Shown here in pieces: positions 36,170 through 48,710 of a stretch of 64,000 bases of DNA. Origin of the DNA: Phallus indusiatus (Eukaryota > Basidiomycota > Agaricomycetes > Phallales > Phallaceae); contig JAQFWX010000017.1 in assembly GCA_027605045.1 (NCBI GenBank), positions 558,001 to 622,000 of the forward strand, read 5' to 3'. Each line of letters starts with the position of its first letter. Positions within the stretch are counted from its first letter, which is position 1. The notes below the pieces were generated by a model, which was not told the origin of the DNA, did no database searches, and worked only from the letters and a program-made list of their open reading frames with translations. Both the position numbers and the translations under genes were made by a program.

Positions 36170-38232
36170 CTATTTCATCATGGTGTACACACGAATGACT
36201 CGAACCAGTTTATCAACACCGTACTGCTTTGCCATTTCTCGCGCAATGAATTCTTGGTTGCCGGCCCAAGGTGAGACTTCCTCGACGGCTTTCTTATTAC
36301 CAGCAAATGTACTTATTAAACTGATTCTCTCCTTTTTTCGGGGACGTTTGATTTCTTCGACTTCTGTGTCGTCATCTGAGTCAGAGTCGAAACCACAACG
36401 TGAAATGTTTATATTCAGACGGTCGGACATTGTTCTAATAAAATACGATATACAGCGAGTGTTAGAAAGACAAAGGGCGAGAGGGAAATAACCAACCGAT
36501 CATATGTATTCAATAATTCTTCCCATTCTGAAGGTATTTTTTTGCAATTATGGCCGGGGAGCAGGATCCTCGGGTCTTTAAGCTCCTGTAATATCTGATC
36601 AATATTTGGTATTCGAGACACTAGTGCTTTGACTCACCATATCCTTCTGAATCACAATCATCGCCGACAATACATCTTGCATATTTTTTGTGGCATGTGC
36701 AATAATTTCTTCATTCGTGAGCTCGAGAATGCGGTTGAGGGTGGGTAACACCAAGCCAACGGGCTGCGGCTTCGGCGGTAACGGCCGCTAAAGAAAACCC
36801 TTTCAGATCTTGTCCCGTTGTGCATAAATGAGATAAAAACCTACTTCTACATCGACTTTTTCTGAGTCAAGGCCCAGGCTCGAACTGGAAGCAACCGAGT
36901 TCAAGCGCACCCGACTCATGATACGGCTCAACGATGGCCCACTTTCACGTCCACCCACACTGATCCGATCCGACCGTCGTTTGCCTTTTTTATCCTGTTT
37001 CGTACGATTGGGTTTTGTTTCATTCGATATTCCTATCGGAAAAACATCCTGATGAACGGCTGAGTTACCTATTTTCAGCTTCTCAACCATAAACTTGTGA
37101 GTATCCAAAGGAAGGTGCCTTTCAGCCAGGAATGTAAGGAAGCGAGTTTCAAGCGTTTCGCATGCGAGTTGATCCTCCAGCGTCATTTTGTTTGTACTCT
37201 CAGGATCCGTGTAGGTAATAAAATCATCGTCTATGACTTCTGCATATCCTGCACAAGTGAGAACCCGATGAACGTCCTTCATTAAGATGTCCCACTGAGA
37301 CGGATAGAGCGGAATGTAATTAATAAAACATATGCTTTATACCAAACAGGAGTGACTCACATCAGCTCTACGAATGCACCATTTGAGGTTCGCTAGTCGA
37401 ACTAGATCAAAAACGTTGTCAAGAAAGGGAAGTTTGTCAAGCAAGAAGTTGAAGGGAATAAATTTGATGTTTCTCGCCAGCTTATCACCATATTCTTTTG
37501 TCAGGTCTTCTGCTGTAGGCCATAACTTCTGCACGTCGATTCCGTAAAAATGTGTATCCGGCCAACACTGTGCAGCGTCGATGATCCATGACCCATCCCC
37601 GCAGCCCAGATCGAGAACCCTCTGTGGATGACAGCTAGAGAATAGGATCCTATGAATAGTAGGAAATCCGTTATAAATCTTCTTCAGGAGTTCATTCGAA
37701 CGTCGGTCACTGTGAAACCAAATGAATTAAAAAACAAACAAAGAAAAACGAATAGTTAAGCGAACTTTGTGAAAGTGTTGTTCCCATACGGCAACGGATA
37801 CGGCACCACCTGCCAGGGATGAACTCCGATACAATAGCCGCTAAAATCGATGAAAGGGCTTTTATAAAAGAAAGCTTTGACAACCATCTTAGCTTTGGCC
37901 TCTCGCGCTTCATACTCATCATCGGTTAAATTGTTCATAGATGACATCTGCGCATCGAACAAGGCATCCTCCACCCATTTCCTGAAGGTGTATTTAGTAT
38001 AATCTAACCAAGGCTTTTGGATTCGCAGTAAGTGAGCGTCTTTCAGATATTTCTCCCAACGTTCTTCGTGGCCCCAGTCGAAGATGATGGAATCCAAAGA
38101 TTGTTTATTTAGGGCGGGGTTGGGGTTGGGTGCTATAGAAGCTGTTTTTGAGTTCCTATTTAAGGTTTCGCCTCCCTTATCGGGCTTGGAGACAGCCGAA
38201 GGCTGCCTATTCAAATCTCTAGATTTAATCAT
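36170..38232 (-). CDS. SAM-dependent methyltransferase with long C-terminal extension
   Basis: Six exons (38232-37766, 37709-37361, 37294-36845, 36787-36638, 36594-36497, 36434-36170) join in phase to 592 residues. Motif I of class I methyltransferases, VLDLGCGDGSW, lies at about residues 187-197, followed by the acidic strand end FYGIDVQ. Later come FDLVRLANLKWCI and a helix MKDVHRVLTCAGYAEVIDDD, as in the usual fold. The last 250 residues hold a basic Ser-rich linker (RRSDRISVGGRESGPSLSR), a helical part and an acidic stretch DSDSDDDTEVEE. The substrate is unknown. The start is the ATG at 38232 (MIKSRDLN); the frame is open further upstream but has no other ATG. The first intron uses the donor gttcgc. 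This gene opens a run of leftward genes up to 53.4 kb. Confidence 0.8.
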
Positions 38233-39440
38233 GAGAGAAGAGAGGGCAAGTTGATGTGGTAGGGGAAAGTGGTTGAGAGTGATATGGTTGAACGACAACG
38301 AAAGGTTTTATAAGGTAGCGGGTGGACGTATGGTCCCAATGCAGACTTGTGAAGCTAGTTGTCCACAATACACTGTTGAACGGAATGTCCACGCGATTTG
38401 CAGATTCGGACCAAGAACAATTAATAACTTTGTGTGTGGTTCTTGTCCTAACACTTCGTACTTCGTCCATTCCAAAGCAAGTCTATTACCAGATGGATTT
38501 GAAATGTGTAACCGGAGACCAGCTCGAAAGTGGAATCGGATAGTTTCTGACATGGTTGTCACTTGTACTCACTTTGACACCCAAGCTATGAGTGCTTTTT
38601 TGTACAGTCGCCCCTCAAACAGCTGCATAACTCTATAAGGACAGTCTTCAAATTCGTTAACGTTATTCCCATCCCATTACTGTAGTGCTAGTACTTGGAA
38701 TGGCGAGACGATGTGTTACTTAATAATTAATATTTTGCTACCACTGCCATGGTGTTTAATTATCGGGAGAAATGTTATTTAGTAAGCTTTGGAACTTCTT
38801 CAAAGGTGTATATGCACGTACATTTTTGTTATCCTTGAATTTCAACTTTCAAAGTTCTAACTCGTCAAAGGGTGGAAATATAGTACCTGACTCATTGCGA
38901 AGGATATTTTAATAAAGCGTGGACCAGACATTCCTTCTGTTGCTTGAGAACAGGGCTAGTATCGTTGGCAGCGGATGACGACGTTCTATCCAAAGCAGAT
39001 TGTTGCTCCTGATTAGGATACACCACTGGCAGGAGACTGTAACCATCCAGCTGAGCTATGATGTATATTGAATTCGTTGATTTCCTTTCCGTTTGTTTTC
39101 TAGTCCGGTCAAAATAGAGATTGCGCAGCTTAGATGCCCCACTGATGTGCCAGTTGCCTATTCTCTAGGGTCCCCAATGGGGCTGGTGGCTTCGCTTTGG
39201 GGCAACAGGTAATAAGCCTAGCGTCCTCTCTCCCCGCTGTCAATGCAATGACATCAAGGGAGAATGTATTATATGATATCTCGTAGTGATTAAGCTAGTC
39301 GCATTCTATTGTATACCTACACTAAATCGGTTCACAAACCCCTAAGGCTTAATGGGATATCCAGTGCCTGGGGAATTTGGTTGCCACACGAAAACTTCTC
39401 TAAGTGGTTACGAGCCTGATAATATCAACTACTCAGCGGC
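38233..39440. other. intergenic, upstream of the methyltransferase gene
   Basis: About 1.2 kb with no supported gene. The frames over 38273-38640 on the plus strand have no family or splice support. The left part is the likely methyltransferase promoter and the right part is downstream of ATG17. Confidence 0.4.
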
Positions 39441-41264
39441 TTATCCCCTGAATTTAGCTGAGTAACTTACATCCTCAAGGAGGTCTTCATCTATATCCGG
39501 TAACACCTCTCGCTCCTGCTCGGTTTCGTCGCTCAAATTTTTGCAGAAGGAGGTTATCGAATAGCTCTGTGGAAGATTAGAAATTGCCAAACAAAGATCA
39601 TCAGGAATAGAGGAAGAATGCGCTGCATAAAATTCATCCCGTGCCACAATTTCCTCTGAGAGAAAAATACATTAAGATCCCGAGAGATAAAGAAAGGCAG
39701 ATAGTATTCATACGTTCCCGTATTTTTTCTAGTCTTTCTCGCATTTCACGTACAACGGATTCCACTGTATCGCGATGTTGCCTTCGACGGTCCATCTCAA
39801 TCAGCATAGCATTGAAAGAAGATTGATAAGCTTCATAGGTTGAGCGCAAGACGGCAAGCGATTGTAAATATGCTTTCAAGGTCTCGTGTGTCTCGCGAAC
39901 TTCCACCTATAATCCAATGAGACAATATTCGAGTCGTATACTGAATGAGATGGCAAGTACCTCAACGTCATCTTGCTGTTGCAACATAACCTCCATCATA
40001 TCACCGAGTTCGTCCAAAGAGTCAAGAATAGCGGATTGTGCTTTTAGAGTGTCTTCACAAGTTAATTTAATTGCGAGAATTTCATTCCTAAAAGCAGACT
40101 CAGATGAAAATTTGACAACAAGAAGGAAATAGTCACACCCAGCAGATTGTATTATAGCTATAGATCCTTCCAGTTCATTAATTATTGTAGGTAGCTCGGT
40201 ATTGTCCCGAATAAATACTAAATCAATCCTAAACTGAGTTATATCACTTGTACAGAAGAAACATACCATCCATATCTTCCGCGCTCAGACTACCACCCGA
40301 GTCTTTATCTTGCAAAGCCGCATCCATTTGGTCATGATGAGTAGTTAAAGATTCCAATAGTACAGCCATTCTTGTAGAAGCTTGTTCTTGAGTGTATAAT
40401 ATCGCAGACATATCTTTGAGAGGTGGTGGTTCTACCGACCAAATCCTGTCTTGACTGGGCGAGTGTATGATTCGCGAAGAGGGGCGGGTAGTAGTGGCAT
40501 CTCCAGGATTAAATGAGGCCCGTAGGGCGAGCAATATTTGATGTGCCATCTCAATTATGTTATTAGGATATTCGGATGTAGCAGCCATAGTGGCGTATAA
40601 TGCATTACGTTCTCCTTCGATGGATTCAAAGACGTCTTCTAGTCCCCGTTCATCCAGAAAATCGCGTAAAGTTTTCCATTTTTTGCGAGCTTTATAACGA
40701 TCCTTCAACTCGTCGACTTTGAACTCCATTTCGTCCGGGTCGTTAATATCGGATGCCTGGAGGCCGAACAGGGTTTTCTCAATTGCGCTTTGGTGGAAGC
40801 TGGGTGGCACAACTTGTAAACTTAGAGTCTCTAAAGTAAGGTCGAGTGCTTCTTGATGCTGAGAACGTAAAATATCACAGTCCTGTTATTACAGATGAGA
40901 AAAAAAAGCAACCGCGTGAGAGAACGAGAGTCCCACCGCTGCCTTTTCGTCCAGCTTTTGTCTTCGCTCCGTTATGCTCTTGGCCACACCAGCAGCCGTC
41001 TATCAAAAACTGGGATCAAAGGTAATACAAGACCTAATTACGACTGACCTTCAGTTGATCCAAAATCCCTTGAGTAATCCAGCGTATTTTCGCATCCAGA
41101 GCCAACACATCCACGACATGGTTTGAGGATGCAATTGTCAGGTCATGGGCATGTGAGCAAATTTCTCTTCCTTGATGAAGTGTCTTCTTTGATTGCAAGA
41201 CCAAAGACACCAAATGAGGTGGAGAAGAAGAGCGATCAGACGTGTTACCTGGCGGTGTGGCCAT
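39441..41264 (-). CDS. atg17: autophagy scaffold protein Atg17
   Basis: Seven exons (41264-41049, 40999-40937, 40882-40267, 40217-40139, 40087-39961, 39906-39714, 39655-39441) join in phase to 502 residues. Atg17 is the scaffold of the Atg1 kinase complex at the site where autophagosomes start. Family features are clear: LVLQSKKTLHQGREICSHA at the start, VVDVLALDAKIRWITQGIL, TAAGVAKSITERRQKLDEKA, the central VLLESLTTHHDQMDAAL, and near the end EEIVARDEFYAAHSSSIPDD then LCLAISNLPQSYSI. The whole protein is helical coiled coil, as expected for the S-shaped scaffold. The ATG at 41264 opens MATPPGNTSD. Only 226 bases separate its start from the end of the next gene, VPS39, which also serves the vacuole. 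Length is close to the family norm. Confidence 0.9.
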
Positions 41265-41490
41265 CCAACTTCGTCGTGTAATGCATACGTACGTACAAGC
41301 TTAAAGTGTCACGCGTCACATTGTCACATTTCGGTTGTCACAAAACCAAAAGCTTGAAAAAGGTTAGACCGACGTTACAGCCCCGTTTTTATTAGCACAA
41401 TATGGAATTCTTCAGTAAAATTGGAAATATTATGAGGAAAATAGGTTATCTACATGGGGACGGGTATTTGCATAATAACAAAGTCTGTCT

Positions 41491-44400
41491 TTACGAAAGT
41501 GCTTTACGTGTCGGTCCATTGAGTTGATTCTCCCGACTTGGGTGCAGCTTCTTGGCAAACGCTTCACGGCACGTATAATGAGTAACCTCCCCTCTATTGA
41601 AAATTATCAGAATTATATTTGGATGCTTTATTCAGGAAATTACCTAGGGGCGTGTACCGCAATGACACTATTACCAATTCGTTTGTGACATTGTGGGCAT
41701 CTAGAAAAACGAAATTTGATTTTGCGTTAATAAAAGAGCAATCGAGCGTACATTCGACTATCAGTTATTTTCACCCTACGAGCCTGAAGGCCAACCAATG
41801 CTGAGGAGACGTGTTGTTCCCGGCTTTTCCAAATTTCTCTGACAACTCGAGTGTCAAATATAGGTTCTCGCAAAGCCTCTTGAAGAAAAGCTTTTAAATC
41901 TCGAGCAGGAACCATTGGCGGTAATAGATTGAGAGTTTCTATGGTATCCAAACGAGGGCTGTGACGACTGATGAGACCTAAAGCTGGTTTTAAGAAGTCG
42001 ATGGAACCGGCACGTAGATAGATCCGCAGTAATGTTAGAAACACATTCTTTGCCTCAGGAATCGAATGGTAAGTTCGTTTACAATACCTAATTATACTCA
42101 ATAATTGCCTGAATATACTTGAAAGGACGTACTCTTCGGCTTTCAAATAGTCCTGCAGTCGATGAACGTAAATTTCTAAAGCACCCTCGTGCTTACCCAA
42201 CAGACCAAGCAGTATGGCCCGCGCTTCAAACATGTCTATAAAAAATGAAATAAGCTTTATAATATTGTCAAAAAAGAAACAAAATCACCGTCAGATGGTA
42301 ACAGACCAAATAAACGGTCAACTTGTAAATGTTGCGACTCGTTGATGAAATTCAGTAGTTTAGAGTACATCTCATCAGCTAAACCTATCTGCGGCTTGAG
42401 AGTGACTGGCTCAAATTAATTCAAAACTTACGGGAATCCTTTTGACTTTTGCCCTTCAAAGAAAGCCGAAGGTACGATTCCGCAAGGCGTTCGTGAAATT
42501 CGGTGGAGATATCATGCTTCTCGTATATAAGAAACTCTATATAACGGATGCAGATTCGTGGATCAAAGCTTTCTAGATAATTGGCCACTTTGGACTGCGG
42601 AAGCTGTCGCTCTTCAGAGGTAAAGATCTAAAAAAACACGATCAGTACTTCTTGTCTGAGTATATATATAATGCATTACTTCAAAGCCCATGTCACGATC
42701 TGTTTCCAAGACCCAGCGTGAAGCATCAAAAATTTGTGTTAAATATTCGGCACCGAGTTTCTGTAAATACGATATTGTAGGGCCCAGTTTATCCCTCTTG
42801 TCGTCTTCGTCGGCACTCATTCTGATCGATGGATCTTGAGCACAACGAAGAAAGCTGAAAAGAAAAACGCTCACTCGCGAAGCAAAGCTAAAGCCTTTTC
42901 ATGCATTTTCTTGCCATTATAGAGGCCTATCAGTTCAGTCAATTTCTAAAGCACTCATATTAGTTTGATATCCCTATTACACTAGAAATCACAAGAATAC
43001 ATACGCCTTTATCTCTCAAAACGTGTTCAACTTCTGAAACTTCACACCAATTAGGAAGTCGACAAAGAGAGCCCAGGAGAACGGGTTGGATTACAAGATA
43101 TGATTTGAACAGAGCCGTATCCACAATCTGTGCGAACCGTATCAGTTGATCTGGGGTGAGCGCTGTTAAAGGCAGATTTGGCAAGTCTAATAGATCTTCC
43201 ACAGAGAGAGAGGACAACAAGGAATAGTCTGATGCTTGCGCCGGTGTAATATGCAAAGCTGATAAAGCACCTCCTAGTTTAGGCCGACGATCCGTTAAAA
43301 AATGCACAAGACATCCGATGGAACGGCGATCGTCAGCTGTATTAAAGCTTCGTTGAGCGTCATCATTCCCCTTTGAAAAACTCTATCACCTACAGTCTTG
43401 CCTTTCTTTCGTTTTGCTACTAATGGAGGCAGCATCGTCATCCTTTCGTGCGGAAGCTGCAATAGCCCCGCCACGACCAACTCTCCAAAGACTTTTGGCC
43501 GGAGGAGATTGAGCCAACGCAGCGTGTTGAATGGTAGTCGTCTCTTGAATCGGAACCTCCGTTCCAGTTTCTTGTTGCGGTGAACTGGTCAAGGGTTCGG
43601 CTGCCTCGACAAAACCCGTCGGAGAGGGTCCGCCGTGGAGCTTAAACCACTGTGCTCTCGGTACAGATAGTCTACCAGCGATAGAATCAGGATATAAAGC
43701 GACAACCTTTGCCGGATTTGTATCAAGTGAGATGAAAATGTCCATAGCCTCGTCGTGTTTTCCTTCAGCGAACATCCAAACAGCGTGCAATGCTTTGATT
43801 CGTTTCCGTCGTTGATCCTGCGGACGCCATGTAATAAGATCAGTATGTGCCTCAGAAAGTACAAAATTCAAACGAAACCTTATCGGGAAGCAATGCTTCA
43901 TCTATAGATTCGAGCAATGCTAAAGCTTCTGAGTAAGATCCTTTTTCGACGAGTTCATCAATTTGTTCATTCCAAGGCAGCATGCATAATTTCCACAACT
44001 TGGAACCTTCCGCCGTGGCTGCAGTTCTATCTATCGGAGTACTGAGAAAATACACCGGAGACTTTCCTTGTGATGATGTCAATAGCCGTATGGAAGAAGG
44101 CTTTATAGTATCGGTGGACTCGAATGATTGGGGATTTAGAGTCTGAACAGGTAGGAGGGAGAGGGTAGATGTGACCTGAATTGTGGAGGATTGAGTGGCT
44201 GTCGTGGCTGTTGTTCCGACTTTAGATGTTCCCGTGAACGGAGGAAGGATAGTCAAAACATAGGGCTTGACATATACTAAAAGAGGGTTAAGACGCTGAC
44301 GCTCGGTACAATTATGAGACAACTAACTGTTTTCTTCTGGAGGAGCAGGCCATTCAATACTTGAATTACGAGAAAACTTTCCGTCCGACCCGATAAATAA

Positions 44401-45437
44401 GCCCGTATCTTAGAGTTTTGTTTTAGATGGTAAGTGTGTTCTTGAGCTTTATCCTAGAGCAACTCACTGTCTTTCGGGACAAGTACCTCATTCTTCTCCA
44501 AGCCGACCAGAGCTGGTTTTCTCTCTTTAGTCCCCAAGCCCAAAGTCATATACCCACCAAGCCCAGAAAGAGCACCCATTCCAAGGTTAGTCGTCGGATT
44601 TGCTGGAGGTAACTCGACCTCAAAAAGCTCCATTTTCTCCAAGGAAAGCATAGTTTGGTCCGTTTGACTATAAGAAAGACAAACAGTACTGGAATTCAAA
44701 AACGCTACTGCCCTTGGGCTATGAGCCAAAGTAAGCTCCTAAGCAATTGTCAAAGACAGTCGACTACAAAAGCAAGAGCGGCGTTTCTCACTTTGACACG
44801 GGTCATTTCGCCATCTTTCCAGGAAAATACTACGACTTTTCTGCGACAACCAACGACTAGGCGCGTAACCACTGTCGGAATTTCTTTGGAGAGTTCACTG
44901 GAGGGAGCAGGATTGTCATCTGACGTATGCTGGATACACGTGTGTATAGCGAAGGTGAGGGCTCCTCGGCTTTGGCTTAATGACGAGGGTTGCTTAAACT
45001 CCGGGGAGGGATATAGGGTAACAATGCCATCTTTGGAATTATTTATTTCATGAAGTTACTTTATCTTAATAGAAGGTTCATACCAGAGAGAACCACAAGC
45101 GAATTCACGTCCTTGACAAAACCTAACTGCTCAATTGCCTTCCGGCTCAAAGCTTTCTTTATTTCAGCGGACTTGATTTGGGGTTTATCTCCTAACAGAA
45201 ATTTAAAGCATCCGTGACTAATCCAGAGACAAAGACAAACCCTGCTCATCTTCACCCAAGCTGTAAACGAGCAATTCCCCACTTGCCGTCCCCAAGAAAA
45301 GACGATCCCCTAATAGCATGAATCAGGGAAACTAACCGTTGTAAGCAAAATGACAGCTCTGTACCTTGAACTAAAGCAGATTCTATCCGTTCTTTGATGC
45401 TACTGAGTCCTGTGAGATGGACCTTGAATGGTGGCAT
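41491..45437 (-). CDS. vps39: HOPS complex subunit Vps39/Vam6
   Basis: A large multi-exon gene for the vacuolar tethering protein Vam6/Vps39, part of HOPS, which joins endosomes or autophagosomes to the vacuole. The N-terminus (MPPFKVHLTGLSSIKERIES) starts a citron-homology beta-propeller with RLFLGTASGELLVYSL, AIEQLGFVKDVNSLVVLS and SSIEWPAPPEEN. The middle is helical clathrin-type repeat: IDELVEKGSYSEALALLES, ALHAVWMFAEGKHDEAMDIF, LVHFLTDRRPKLGGALSAL. The end has a Cys motif CPQCHKRIGNSVIAVHAPRG and then EVTHYTCREAFAKKL, and stops with TAA at 41493-41491. One intron near 43.35 kb must be spliced to keep the frame into DDRRSIGCLVHFLTDRRPK. An ATG-less frame extends upstream of 45437, but the family start fits MPPF. 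SEM1 lies 384 bases upstream. Confidence 0.9.
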
Positions 45438-45820
45438 ACTATGGGCATGCCAACTTCCGACGCCCAACTGGCTGACGTAATCGTCGACGTCGACATGCGC
45501 GATGACAACGATGTAACACGCAGAAATATCAGGCTTCAATATGTCTTTTGTATGTTCAATTTAGAGACTGGATTTGAAGGAAAGATAGGCAAAACAACAG
45601 GTGATCATTGATGTTACTGCTATTAATGTCTGGTACTAAGAACGACACTTGCCACTACATATCGTACAAATATTTAAAATCTACTTCCACGTAGTGCTTT
45701 GAACAGTCATGATTAAGAGAGAAAGACGACCTAAGATTAATCGTTGTTCAAGTCTCCGAAAGCGCACACGTTCGCCATTCATGTTGAGATCGCTGTTTTG
45801 AGACCGTGGTTGCTCTCGCG

Positions 45821-46264
45821 TCAATGTTGCATCGCATCACCCCCGGCGGACGATTGATTTGTTTTGCTAAGTTCATTTCTAGAGTACGCGTCAGCTCAAC
45901 AAAGAGACAAGGAAATCGAGTGGATTTTTACCTCAGCTGTACACTAAATTCGTCTTCAATATCGTCATCATCCCAGTTATCTTCCCACAGCTGGTCTCCA
46001 TTTCCGCCATTCGACCCAGTCAATTGCGCAAGGTTAGTCTCCGAGTCATCCCAATCTATAAAAATCAGTTCAGTCAAAGAAGAAAAACCAATAATCTCCA
46101 AACGCGTCTTCAGCTGTACCTTGAACAGGAAACTCCTCAAACTCGTCATCTTCTTCTAAAGCTCCAAGTAGATTTTGCTGATTTTGCTTTTCCGGCTCTG
46201 GTTGAGGGCCATTTGTGTTAGTTGAATTCGTTTCTGCGGGCTTCTGTGTGTTTGAGGAGGACAT
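45821..46264 (-). CDS. sem1: Sem1/Dss1, 26S proteasome and TREX-2 subunit
   Basis: Three exons (46264-46120, 46055-45932, 45878-45821) join in phase to 108 residues. The acidic, Trp-containing core is diagnostic: LEEDDEFEEFPVQDWDDSE and then LWEDNWDDDDIEDEFSVQLR. The end NELSKTNQSSAGGDAMQH matches the family helix. Sem1 is a small disordered protein that holds together the proteasome lid and is also found in mRNA export and DNA repair complexes. The N-terminal 30 residues (Asn, Gln, Pro-rich) are a little longer than in yeast. The start is the ATG at 46264 (MSSSNTQKPA). The stop TGA lies at 45823-45821. Confidence 0.93.
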
Positions 46265-46460
46265 GGTTTTTGGGAAATGACGCGTACTAGTGAAAACGCT
46301 TACTTATGTAAGCCGATGTTAGACGCTTATACAGACAGGACAGACGGCCCTGATTGGACCATAGTGGTAAAGAAATGGTAAAGAAAATTTCGAGAAATCA
46401 CAGCATGAATCTTGTTTGAAAGCACAGACAGAGCTTATAATATTAATAGCATCTTCTAAG

Positions 46461-47417
46461 CTATGGTAATATTTTACAACCAACATGTTCAGCAATAGCA
46501 TTTTGATACTTTACCACGCTTTTTGAGCGCGAACGTGGAAGTCCATACGCAGCATAATATTCTTTCGCAAATTCCAGAGATAGCGCTCTAATATCAGCAT
46601 TAGTCCGTAATTGAGGCAAACCCTAGAAAAAAGTTGCGACATGAACGTTGAACAGTTCGAATTGTACAAGAAACATTTGCACACACTTTGCTTTCTGGCT
46701 TACACCCATCGGGCAGGACAACAGTCTTCAATTCATTGCAAGTTTCACCATCATAGCATAATTGATTATACGTCTGGAATCCATGTTACGTACATATATA
46801 CTTATAACAATGATTGTAATACTTACCTGTGCCGATGTAATCGCACTTTCAATTGAAAGCTCATTCATCCTGCTCAACTGCTCTTTGAGCTCCTCTTTCA
46901 TTTATCGGAAATTCAGTTTCATTGTCTAGACTGCCTCCACCACCGCCCATCGCCACTTACTCATTTCATCTTTAATCGTCAGAATTTCCTCATCAACTCT
47001 CACAAAATTCTGTTCCATCTTGCTATTCATCGCCTGGGTGTCCTTCTGAATAGTTTGCAAAAGTTGTAGAAGGTTAGCTGAGTCTACGGCACATGAGCAA
47101 ATCGCGGGTATAATGATACAACATTCTCACCCTCTTGTTCAACAGTATTTTCATCTTTTTGTTCATAACTACGAATGACACGGTCTTGATAAAGACGCGC
47201 CTGAGCAAGATCCTTTAGTGATGTAAACTTTGAGGTTGGGCCTGAAGAAGATCATAATCATACTGTCAAGAAATGATTCATTCAGCCTACCCATCGCATG
47301 CCAAACTCCAAGTTCATAGTGAACAGCGTTTGCTACATTTTGAAGAGTTGCTGGCGACGCGGGTTCTTTGGGTGCTTTGACAACATTCGCGGGAGGGACA
47401 GGGATGTAGTTCACCAT
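46461..47417 (-). CDS. coiled-coil protein, possibly Mug135-like
   Basis: Five exons (47417-47291, 47241-47131, 47083-46961, 46894-46827, 46622-46461) join in phase to 196 residues. The protein starts MVNYIPVPPANVVKAPKEP, then TLQNVANAVHYELGVWHAM, then a long helix with heptad pattern (LLQLLQTIQKDTQAMNSKME and EILTIKDEM), and ends with LEFAKEYYAAYGLPRSRSK and a short tail. This layout resembles the Mug135-like proteins of Agaricomycetes, named after a meiotically upregulated fission yeast gene, but the similarity is from memory of layout rather than a strong motif. No signal peptide or membrane segment is present. It sits tightly between SEM1 (196 bases) and the P0 gene (182 bases), all leftward. 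Confidence 0.65.
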
Positions 47418-47599
47418 CAGTTCTCACATGACATAAGAGACTACGCGGCGCGCGCGTCACAAAGTCACTAACTTCAATTCAATCACATTTGTCAACTCGG
47501 ACACTCTGCAAATACATTGATTACTTTGAATATATCGAATGCATACAAAGGCTCGTATAGTTAATGTGAGATCTGCATGGGTAATCAAGTAAGGGTAAT

Positions 47600-48710
47600 C
47601 TAATCGAAAAGACCGAAGCCCATGTCGTCGTCGGATTCCTCTGAATCAGGATAAATTGAGTAACGACAGATAATGTGTCAATAATAAGACACTTACCCGC
47701 TTTTTCTTCCTCTTTGGTTTCCTCGACAGCGGCAGCAGCAGCAACAGGAGCGCTTGACTCGACTGGAGCAGCAGTTGCAAAAGCATCGGGGTTTGCAAGG
47801 TATTCCTTGATCTGAAGCATACTTGTTAGCACTGCGACACAGGAAATAAAAGTTCTGTCTTGTACGAACTTTTTCGACACCTTCGAAGGTGTACTCGGTT
47901 GCCAAACCAACAGCAAGAAGGTTCTTGTATGAGTTGACAAGAGAGTGAATGACGGATACCAAAGTCGGGTATTTGAGAGCCAAGGAAAGCGAGGCAATGG
48001 TGGTGATACCAGACAAGAAACGGTCGAGAAGCTCCTTCTCCTCAATATCCAAAACACTAGGTTCGAAGACGTTGCCGGAATCGTAGATTTGAACAACGGT
48101 CATACCGTAGGTGAACGGAGAAACGCCCAACATGTTGAGCAAGGTAGCCTCGGATGTACCGACACGAGTACCGGCAGTAACGACTTGAACATCGGACACA
48201 ATTTCAATAGTACCACGAGCGATCTTGGTTGGAATACCCAAAGCCTGGAAGAAAGAAGTCTTTCCGGGTTCCATACCAGTGTTACCGGCGGGAATTGAAA
48301 CATCTCGGGGAGCGAGCGCACCGGCACGAGCGGGGGCTGCAACTTTGTTGGCGACGATCAATTCACGGACTTCCTTCAAATCAGAGTTGGTGAAGACGAA
48401 TCCGATGTTTCCTTTGACATGGGGCAAGACTTTTTCGTATTGGGGCTGTTCGGCGAGGATGGAGCGAAGAGCACGGCGAACCATGGTGTTCTTTCCCATC
48501 AAAACGACACCCTTGCTTCTGAGGGCAACTCGAATTTGGTGCATTTGGTTGGAACCGACATTATCAACGTTGACAATGAAAACCGAAGCTACCCATATTG
48601 CAATTAACTAAACCTGCGCGAGTAGAGAAAAAACGATACGAACGATATTTGCTGACGAGCGCCTTCAATTTCACGAAGTACGCCTCCTTTTCTGCTCTAG
48701 TAGCACCCAT
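47600..48710 (-). CDS. rplp0: 60S acidic ribosomal protein P0 (uL10)
   Basis: Four exons (48710-48644, 48588-47870, 47811-47697, 47640-47600) give 313 residues, the normal length. P0 anchors the P1/P2 stalk on the large ribosomal subunit and recruits elongation factors. It starts [20 protein letters not shown], continues [19 protein letters not shown] and [15 protein letters not shown], has the central [20 protein letters not shown], and ends in the P-protein tail [12 protein letters not shown], which is the binding site for translation factors. Two of its three introns use the rare donor gttcgt (at 48643 and 47869). That is surprising in a highly expressed gene, but required by the conserved sequence on both sides (KYPSVFIV and VEKIKEYLAN). 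Confidence 0.96.

Noticed and set aside
43295..43480. Alternative frame inside VPS39 ending VLCIF, suggesting a broken gene
   Set aside because: An intron starting gtaggt at about 43391 and ending tacag at about 43338 joins the main frame to DDRRSIGCLVHFLTDRRPK, which matches the family. No break is needed.
47945..48611. Plus-strand frames of 117-128 codons
   Set aside because: They are antisense shadows of the ribosomal protein P0 exon with biased codon use.
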